Source: Caldifarciminota bacterium (lineage in GTDB: Bacteria; WOR-3; Hydrothermia; WGAB01). From it: a stretch of DNA of 14,758 bases. Location of the stretch: NCBI GenBank assembly GCA_015489295.1, contig WGAB01000139.1:1-14758 (forward strand). The letters are read 5' to 3'. Under the pieces are notes generated by a model. That model saw only the letters and a program-made list of their open reading frames with translations, made no database searches and had not been told where the DNA came from. Position 1 is the stretch's first letter; each line of letters begins with the position of its first letter. Of the stretch, positions 9,865 through 14,758 are shown piece after piece. The translations under genes and the position numbers were made by a program.

Positions 9865-11570
9865 GCCCCACCGGCTCGTCTCCCAGAGGCGAGGCACCGG
9901 AAACCTACCTGGTGCTGGCCACGTACTACACCGAGGCTGGCTTCCCCGATAGCGCCCTCCAGGTGCTGGCCGAAGGGTTTGAAGCCACCCATGCGCCTGA
10001 TCTCCTGCGGAAACAGGTGGAACTCCGGTACAGCCTCCGGCACTATGACACCTGCGTGCGCCTGGCCCAAACCTATTTGAAGCGTTTCGGCCCGGACTCC
10101 CTGGTGTTCGATCTGGCCATCCGCGCCCTGCTGGGCCTGGAGCAGGATCGCCGGGCCCGCCGCCTTGCCGAGCGTTACCTGCAGGCCTATCCCGATCTGC
10201 CAGCCGCCGCACGGCTGGCCGCCAATCTTCTGGAGGTCCAGGAAAAGCCCGACACCGCCCTCTTTTATTACCGCCGGGCCTATCTGTTGGACCCCGAGAA
10301 CCTCCCCCTGCTCCGGGATTACCTGGCCTTTCTGGTGCACCACGACCACCTCGAGGAGGCGGCCCACCTGCTGGACCGCTACGGCGACACCCTGCAGGGC
10401 GATTACAAGGTGGAACTCTCCTGGGCGGTGCTCCTGGAAAAACAGGGCCACCTGGAGGAGGCCCTCCTGCACTATGCCCGGGCGAACTACCTGCGACCCT
10501 CGCCCGAACTCCTGGTCCGCATGGCCCAGATCAGCCTGCAACTGGAACGCCCCCAGGAGGCCTGGCGGATCCTGGAACCTGCGCTGGAAACCTATCCCCT
10601 GGACCCGGAACTCTTGAAGATGGCGGGCATCACCCGGTACCACCTTCAGGAACCCGGCGCCGCCCTCCACCTTCTCCTGGCCTCCGAGGCCCTGGAACCC
10701 CAGGACCCGGAAACCCACTACTTTCTGGCCCGAACCCTGAGGGCCCTGGGCCGGGAAACCGAAGCCCTCCGAGAGGCGGAAAGGGCTTACACCCTGAGTG
10801 GGGATCCGGATTACGGCCTGTACCTGGCCTACCTGCGCATCCTGAACAACCAACCTCGGGAGGCCCTGGCCGTGCTTCGGCAGCTGAAACTCCGTCACCA
10901 CGCCCACTTCCACACCCTCCGGGCCTTTGCCTTCCAGCTTCTGGGAGAAATGGACTCCGCCTACATCGCCCTCAAACGGGCCCACGAACTCGATCCCCGG
11001 AACCCCAATCGGCTACGGGATTTCGCCCGCTTCTGCTATCAAAATCACCGCCCCCAGGAGGCGCTCCAGGCCTTTCTCCGGCTCCGCCGATGGGGCGCCG
11101 CCACTTCCCGGGACCTCATGGCCCTGGCCCTGCTGCTGGCCGATCAGGGCGAATACGCCCGAGCCGATTCCGTGTTCCGCGAACTCTACGCCCGGGATTC
11201 CACCAACGCACTGGTGCTCAACAATTGGGGCTACACGCTGGCCGAATGGGGGCAGCACCTGGACCTGGCCCGCCGGCTCCTGGAACGCGCCCTGCAGCTG
11301 GACCCGGACAACCCCATCTACCTGGATTCCATGGGCTGGATCTATTACCGCCTGGGCTACCTTCAGCGGGCGTACCGGTACGTGAAACGGGCGGTCGACC
11401 TGGGAGCCCGGGATCCGGAAATCCTGGAGCACCTGGGCGACATCCTGCAGGCCCTGGGGCGTCCCCAGGAGGCCCGGAAATACTGGCAACAGGCCCTCCA
11501 ACTCAACCCCAACAATGAGTCCCTTCTCCAAAAACTCGGGCTCCGGGTACCGGCCCAAGCACCCCGGTAA
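9822..11570 (+). CDS. Exported tetratricopeptide-repeat protein
   Basis: A 582-residue protein with a short signal peptide (MVAHLVLLTLLLPVSPTGS) followed by tandem TPR units over nearly the whole chain. Repeats are recognisable as A-x-x-x-L-x(n)-DP or YP turns about every 34 residues. The C-terminal part is best conserved (NNWGYTLAEWGQ, LDSMGWIYYRLGYL, LEHLGDILQALGRP, ALQLNPNN). This terminal pattern is common in periplasmic TPR scaffolds of Gram-negative bacteria. It is probably a protein-protein scaffold in the periplasm or on a membrane; the partner is unknown. The start lies inside holA (43-nt overlap) and has no Shine-Dalgarno, but only this start gives a signal peptide. Its 3' end may overlap coaE. 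Confidence 0.88.
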   Translation: MVAHLVLLTLLLPVSPTGSSPRGEAPETYLVLATYYTEAGFPDSALQVLAEGFEATHAPDLLRKQVELRYSLRHYDTCVRLAQTYLKRFGPDSLVFDLAIRALLGLEQDRRARRLAERYLQAYPDLPAAARLAANLLEVQEKPDTALFYYRRAYLLDPENLPLLRDYLAFLVHHDHLEEAAHLLDRYGDTLQGDYKVELSWAVLLEKQGHLEEALLHYARANYLRPSPELLVRMAQISLQLERPQEAWRILEPALETYPLDPELLKMAGITRYHLQEPGAALHLLLASEALEPQDPETHYFLARTLRALGRETEALREAERAYTLSGDPDYGLYLAYLRILNNQPREALAVLRQLKLRHHAHFHTLRAFAFQLLGEMDSAYIALKRAHELDPRNPNRLRDFARFCYQNHRPQEALQAFLRLRRWGAATSRDLMALALLLADQGEYARADSVFRELYARDSTNALVLNNWGYTLAEWGQHLDLARRLLERALQLDPDNPIYLDSMGWIYYRLGYLQRAYRYVKRAVDLGARDPEILEHLGDILQALGRPQEARKYWQQALQLNPNNESLLQKLGLRVPAQAPR

Positions 11571-12165
11571 ACTGGTGGTTGGCGTTACCGGCGGGGCTGG
11601 TGCTGGCAAAACCACCCTGGCCCGATTCCTTGGCGAACTGGGCGCCACCGTGATCGAGGCCGACCGCGTGGGCCACGAGGTGCTCGGCCTGCCTGAGGTC
11701 CGGGAACAACTGGTCCGGGCCTTCGGTCCGGAAATCCTGGCGCCCGACGGCACCGTGGACCGGAAAAAACTGGGGCAGCGCACCTTTGCCGATCCTCGGG
11801 CCCTCCAGACCCTCACCCGCATCGTAAAACCCTGGATCGTGGCCCGGATTCAGGAGGCCATACGCCGGGCCCCCACCGAGATCGTGGTGGTGGACGGCGC
11901 CCTCATCTACGAGTACGGGGTGGAACATCTCTTTGACCGCATCGTGGTGGTTACCGCCCCCGAAGATCTCCGGCTCCGGCGTTTCATGGCCAAAACCGGG
12001 TATCCGGAGGCCGTGGCGCGGCGCCTTCTGCAACAGCAAATGCCCGAAGAGGAAAAGATCCGGCGGGCAGATCACGTGGTGTACAACACGGGCTCTCTGA
12101 ACCGACTGGAGCACGAGGCTCGACGCCTCTATCACACCTGGCGCACCCTGCTGCACGACCCGTAG
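11515..12165 (+). CDS. coaE: Dephospho-CoA kinase
   Basis: A P-loop kinase that phosphorylates dephospho-CoA in the last step of coenzyme A synthesis. Motifs are GGAGAGKTT (26-34; the usual form is GGIGSGKST), the EADR acidic motif (48-51), VDGALIYEYGVEHLFDRIVVV, QMPEEEKIRRADHVVYNTGS and a C-terminal helix. Size fits the family (216 residues from ATG at 11515). That start overlaps the TPR gene by 56 nt and adds about 20 residues before the P-loop strand, which is unusual. GTG at 11575, just after the TPR stop, would give the standard N-terminus. Neither start has a Shine-Dalgarno, so the start is unresolved. CoA supply suits the acyl-CoA enzymes nearby, but the clustering may be incidental. 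Confidence 0.9.
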   Translation: MSPFSKNSGSGYRPKHPGKLVVGVTGGAGAGKTTLARFLGELGATVIEADRVGHEVLGLPEVREQLVRAFGPEILAPDGTVDRKKLGQRTFADPRALQTLTRIVKPWIVARIQEAIRRAPTEIVVVDGALIYEYGVEHLFDRIVVVTAPEDLRLRRFMAKTGYPEAVARRLLQQQMPEEEKIRRADHVVYNTGSLNRLEHEARRLYHTWRTLLHDP

Positions 12166-12262
12166 GTCGGTGTTCCGTTCCGCAACAGGGGTTCACCCTT
12201 CCCTGGCGCTCCCCTTTCCCATAGAAACCCTATCCGGTCAACATTGGCCCATAAACCGGCGT

Positions 12263-12276
12263 GACCCTTAAAGGTC
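12263..12276 (+). promoter_or_regulatory. Imperfect palindrome upstream of the sigma-54 promoter
   Basis: GACCCTTAAAGGTC pairs over 6 of its 7 half-site positions. It lies about 35-48 nt before the predicted transcription start. A smaller GGGT-TC-ACCC element (12189-12198) lies about 118 nt before it, in the range usual for enhancer sites. Either could bind a regulator, but short palindromes arise by chance, so the evidence is only positional. Confidence 0.25.
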
Positions 12277-12284
12277 CCGCTGTT

Positions 12285-12301
12285 TTGGCAGAGGGTTTGC
12301 A
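12285..12301 (+). promoter_or_regulatory. Sigma-54 (RpoN) promoter of the octaheme cytochrome cluster
   Basis: TTGGCA (12285-12290) and TTGCA (12297-12301) reproduce the sigma-54 pattern YTGGCAC-N5-TTGCW. The invariant GG (12287-12288) and GC (12299-12300) are exactly 10 nt apart. Only the CG after TGGCA is non-consensus (GA). Transcription would start near 12311, leaving a leader of about 43 nt with the AGGAGG ribosome site. No sigma-70 promoter with proper spacing is seen here. Sigma-54 promoters need an ATP-dependent enhancer-binding protein, so the genes downstream are expected to be switched on by a signal. Confidence 0.7.
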
Positions 12302-12353
12302 TACTTTACGGTGACGCTGAACCTACCGGACTGCGAAACAAAAGGAGGGCATC

Positions 12354-13427
12354 ATGAAGCGGCTTGTTGCAGGACTCGCAGTCATCGGGTTGGTCCTGGT
12401 GCTCGGGACCAACTGTAAGAAGACCGAGGAAGAAGCGGCTGGTCCCGAGCAAACGCTGCCGACCTCGCTCCACGGCACCACCTACGGCATGAAGTACTGG
12501 TACGAGATCGCCCAGCCGCAGGGCTTCATCCAGTTTACCAACATCCCCTACGACTCCCTGGGCTGCTACCACTGCCACATTGATGTGGAGGAATACGGCT
12601 GTAGCCAGTGCCACGAGACCCCGGGCGACAAACCCACGGCGGACAAGTGCTACCAGTGCCACGGACGCGAAAAGAAGGAGAGCATGTTCTACAGCGATGT
12701 GCACCGGGACGAGTACGGTATGGTGTGCGCCGACTGCCATAAGGACGAGGAGGTCCACGGCGACGGCAACCACTACAACACCATGTATGTGAGCCCCCAC
12801 GAGCCCAAGTGTGAGGACTGCCATAACCCGAGCGACTTGCCGCAGCACGCCGAGCACGCCATGCACCTGAGCAACCTGCACTGCACCGCCTGCCACGCCC
12901 AGGCCGTGATCTCCTGCTACAGCTGCCACTTCCAGTCCATGACCCAGTACGGCATCAAGCTCGCCTACGGCGTGCTGAAGGATTGGCTCTTCCTGGCCAA
13001 TAACCCCGACGGCAAGGTGCAGGCGGCCATCCTCATGCCGCTGGAGTACGGCGAGGGCAAAACCTTCATGGCCATCGGCCGGTACGTGCCGCACACCATC
13101 ACCAAGGAGAACGCGCGGCACTGCTCCGACTGCCACAACAACGCGGCAGCCCAGGAGTACCTGGAAACCGGCGAGATCGTGTGCACCTGGTGGAACCCGG
13201 ATTCCGCCCGCCTGGAGCACCTGACGGGCGTGATCCCGATTCCGCCGGACTACCAGACCGCGCTGAAGTTCACCTACATGCAGTGCGTGAGCGGCTGCGA
13301 CGATCCGCAAACCGCCCAGTGGGAACCCATCGAGCCCATGGGGGTGACCAACGCCTGGCAGATGCTGGACGAGTCCTGTGAACCCCTTACCCGTGAACAG
13401 ATCGAAAGACTGGCGGAACCCCACTGA
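12354..13427 (+). CDS. Octaheme c-type cytochrome, exported, possible lipoprotein
   Basis: A 357-residue protein with a signal sequence (MKRLVAGLAVIGLVLVLG) and Cys21 followed by KKTEEE. A lipoprotein is possible, although GTN before the Cys is a poor lipobox. Eight CXXCH haem motifs begin at Cys71, 83, 99, 125, 153, 177, 188 and 257. Extra histidines (40, 117, 135, 140, 149, 165, 168, 171, 176, 247, 256) are enough for bis-His ligation. Hemes 7 and 8 are separated by a heme-free stretch (193-256). The tail has CVSGCDD (311-317), a Cys pair that is not a heme motif. There is no CXXCK, so the lysine-ligated active site of NrfA or octaheme tetrathionate reductase is absent. I read it as an electron carrier outside the inner membrane; the family is unassigned. 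AGGAGG sits 5 nt before ATG. Confidence 0.92.
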   Translation: MKRLVAGLAVIGLVLVLGTNCKKTEEEAAGPEQTLPTSLHGTTYGMKYWYEIAQPQGFIQFTNIPYDSLGCYHCHIDVEEYGCSQCHETPGDKPTADKCYQCHGREKKESMFYSDVHRDEYGMVCADCHKDEEVHGDGNHYNTMYVSPHEPKCEDCHNPSDLPQHAEHAMHLSNLHCTACHAQAVISCYSCHFQSMTQYGIKLAYGVLKDWLFLANNPDGKVQAAILMPLEYGEGKTFMAIGRYVPHTITKENARHCSDCHNNAAAQEYLETGEIVCTWWNPDSARLEHLTGVIPIPPDYQTALKFTYMQCVSGCDDPQTAQWEPIEPMGVTNAWQMLDESCEPLTREQIERLAEPH

Positions 13428-13451
13428 TCCGCCTTTCCGGGCCATAGGTTT

Positions 13452-13481
13452 GCTGCGGGGCCCTGCACAGGGCCCCGCAGC
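13452..13481 (+). terminator. Strong hairpin between cytochrome and barrel genes (attenuator or 3' stabiliser)
   Basis: A perfect 13-bp stem (13452-13464 with 13469-13481; core CTGCGGGGCCC and GGGCCCCGCAG) has a 4-nt GCAC loop. It stands 24 nt after the cytochrome stop. Only three Ts follow (13484-13486), so termination should be partial. In an operon such a hairpin commonly keeps the upstream message (here the cytochrome) more abundant than the downstream genes. No separate promoter is visible before the next gene. Confidence 0.55.
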
Positions 13482-13510
13482 CGTTTGAAACGCTCCAAAG
13501 GAGGCTTGGT

Positions 13511-14680
13511 ATGGGCGTTTTGTGGACCGTTCTCCTGGCCTGGACCCTGCACGGGGGGCTGGGGCTCAGCGTGGTGCCCTATGCGGTAACCGATTCCACC
13601 CGCGACGTTTCCATCGCCCCCTACCTCCGGGTACAGGCCCAGAACCTCCTGCCCGGCCTGGCGGTGAACCTGGCACTCCGGGGGTACCGGGCCGATACGA
13701 TCCGCCCAAAGGCCCCACCCCTGCGGCTGCTCGTGGCCAACGTCGATTTCCGACGCCCCGGTGTTCCGCTCACCTTCCGCGTGGGCCGGCAGTTCCAGTA
13801 TCTCGGACTCGGCGGCCTGGTGGACGGCGCCTCCGTGGGCCTTCTGCTGAATCGCGCTGAGATCTCGGCCCTGCTGGGATACCGCGCCCCCTCGGTGTTT
13901 GACGATACCGTGGGCCTGGAAATCCGAAGCCAGAACCCCCTGTTCGCCGTGCAGGCCCGGATGGATCCCCTGGCCCGGCTCCAGGTGTACGCGGGCTACG
14001 GCCGCGAAGGCCTCCGGGATACCGTGGTGCAGGCCCCCCTGTGGCTCGGTTTCCGGTCCTACGACCACGCCTGGAACCTGGAAGGGGAACTGGCCTACGA
14101 CCTGGAATACTCGGTGCTCAGCCGCGGCTACCTGAGCGCTTCGTACCGGATCCCCCGGGCCCTGTTCCACCTCCACTACCGGTACCAGGATCCCTGGCGC
14201 GATTTCCGGAAACTCACCCTGCCCTCCTGGCTCCGCGATGACCCCGTGAAGTACAGCATCCCCACCCATCGCCTGGAAGCCTCGGTGCGGCTCCAGGATC
14301 CCCTGCCCGGCGCTACTTTCGGCCTCTTTTATGCATATAACACCGAAACCTCTTACCGCCACCTCTGGATGGCGTACCGGCTTCAGCGGCTCTATGTTCG
14401 GGTGTGGACCGGCGAGGAGTGGGAAGGCACGGCTTACGGTGGCCTTCTCACCTACAGCCATCCCCTGAGCCCCCGGCTTTCGGCCCTGCTCCAGCTTCGC
14501 CTGGCCAAAAGCCCCCGCTATGACGGCATGGCATACAGCTTCCGCCCCCGCCTGGTATGGCGCTTCCCCGGCTCGGGCCTCTCCGTACAGTCCGAGTTCC
14601 GTTTCTGGAAACTGCCCGGCGTAAAGTGGGAAACCCAGGGGTACCTGGGTCTGCACCTGCCCTTCAGCAGGAGGTTTTGA
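13511..14680 (+). CDS. Outer-membrane beta-barrel protein, porin-like
   Basis: A 389-residue protein with a signal peptide-like N-terminus (MGVLWTVLLAWTLHGGLGLS; it lacks the usual positive charge). Long runs of alternating hydrophobic and polar residues are rich in Tyr, Trp, Arg and Gly (LFHLHYRYQDPW, FGLFYAYNTETSYRHLW, LYVRVWTGEEW). The protein ends in LGLHLPFSRRF, with the terminal Phe that the BAM machinery recognises. No cysteines or heme motifs are seen. The size could hold roughly 16-20 strands; I cannot assign a porin family. AAAGGAGG (13497-13504) lies 6 nt before ATG. It stands between a multiheme cytochrome and another exported protein, so it may be the barrel of an electron conduit across the outer membrane. 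A substrate porin or solute channel is the alternative. Confidence 0.82.
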   Translation: MGVLWTVLLAWTLHGGLGLSVVPYAVTDSTRDVSIAPYLRVQAQNLLPGLAVNLALRGYRADTIRPKAPPLRLLVANVDFRRPGVPLTFRVGRQFQYLGLGGLVDGASVGLLLNRAEISALLGYRAPSVFDDTVGLEIRSQNPLFAVQARMDPLARLQVYAGYGREGLRDTVVQAPLWLGFRSYDHAWNLEGELAYDLEYSVLSRGYLSASYRIPRALFHLHYRYQDPWRDFRKLTLPSWLRDDPVKYSIPTHRLEASVRLQDPLPGATFGLFYAYNTETSYRHLWMAYRLQRLYVRVWTGEEWEGTAYGGLLTYSHPLSPRLSALLQLRLAKSPRYDGMAYSFRPRLVWRFPGSGLSVQSEFRFWKLPGVKWETQGYLGLHLPFSRRF

Positions 14681-14683
14681 GCC

Positions 14684-14758
14684 ATGCAAGCCCTGCTTTT
14701 GCTTCTTGTGACCTGGACCTTTCCGCACCAATTGCACGTGGTGGAAATGGGCCTGGAG
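14684..14758 (+). CDS. Exported protein, N-terminal 25 codons; possibly a second multiheme cytochrome
   Basis: ATG at 14684 follows AGGAGG (14669-14674) by 9 nt and the barrel stop by 3 nt, so it belongs to the same operon. The frame stays open to the window edge. It encodes a hydrophobic signal-like start (MQALLLLLVTWT) and then FPHQLHVVEMGLE. That ending looks like the lead-in to a first heme site in cytochrome c3/c7-type proteins (F-x-H-x-x-H-x-x-x-x-G-x-x before CXXCH). The window stops exactly where the first Cys would come, so the cytochrome call is inference. Signal peptide and ribosome site are visible. Confidence 0.7.
   Translation, partial: MQALLLLLVTWTFPHQLHVVEMGLE

Noticed and set aside
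9675..10985. 436-residue open frame on the minus strand
   Set aside because: It is antisense to holA and the TPR gene, with compositionally biased Gly/Gln/Val sequence, no ribosome site and no family resemblance.
12156..12169. CGACC-CGTA-GGTCG hairpin at the end of coaE as a terminator
   Set aside because: The stem is only 5 bp and no T-run follows. I see no convincing intrinsic terminator after coaE.
12285..12307. Sigma-70 promoter reading of TTGGCA and TACTTT
   Set aside because: The spacer would be only 11 nt, too short for sigma-70. The same bases fit the sigma-54 pattern with exact spacing.
12306..13445. 379-residue open frame on the minus strand opposite the cytochrome
   Set aside because: It is the mirror of the eight CXXCH motifs, giving Ala/Val/His-rich sequence. 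It would also have to read through the cytochrome's ribosome site.
13274..14737. 487-residue open frame on the minus strand
   Set aside because: It runs antisense across the barrel gene and the ends of both neighbouring genes. Its sequence is Gly/Pro/Gln/His-rich with no domain; the plus-strand genes have ribosome sites and signal peptides.

Overview
This 14.8 kb window is GC-rich, gene-dense bacterial chromosome. It holds eleven protein genes (nine complete, one cut by each window edge) and no RNA genes, mobile elements or CRISPR. Signal peptides, an outer-membrane beta-barrel and a periplasmic-type TPR protein indicate a diderm (Gram-negative-type) cell. The first gene's secreted domain style and the TPR protein are reminiscent of FCB-group and related uncultivated lineages, but I cannot name the phylum.

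Layout. (1) 1-587, minus: start of a secreted protein. (2) 784-3431, plus: a B12-dependent acyl-CoA mutase large subunit followed by malate dehydrogenase (mdh). They converge at a strong hairpin on (3) 3495-7521, minus: a tightly packed mrp - pcrA/uvrD - lipA operon (Fe-S carrier ATPase, repair helicase, lipoyl synthase). (4) 7643-12165, plus: a glutaryl-CoA dehydrogenase-type acyl-CoA dehydrogenase, holA, a secreted TPR protein and coaE, joined by 1-nt to roughly 50-nt overlaps. (5) 12354-14758, plus: an octaheme c-type cytochrome, a beta-barrel outer-membrane protein and the first 25 codons of a further exported protein, preceded by a canonical sigma-54 promoter.

How the genes fit together. 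Regions 2 to 4 mix central carbon metabolism with housekeeping. The mutase carries the two active-site residues typical of isobutyryl-CoA mutase (Phe80, Gln198) rather than those of methylmalonyl-CoA mutase. The dehydrogenase keeps the glutaryl-CoA-binding residues. Both products lie around C4 acyl-CoAs (butyryl-CoA, crotonyl-CoA), which suggests amino-acid or organic-acid catabolism feeding the TCA cycle (mdh, and lipA for 2-oxoacid dehydrogenases).

The most interesting part is region 5. A multiheme cytochrome, a barrel, and a third gene whose visible end looks like the lead-in to a first CXXCH motif together resemble a porin-cytochrome electron conduit across the outer membrane. The sigma-54 promoter suggests the cluster is activated on demand by an enhancer-binding protein. 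The conduit role is inference from domain types and gene order; the haem motifs, the promoter spacing and the barrel-like C-terminus can be read directly.
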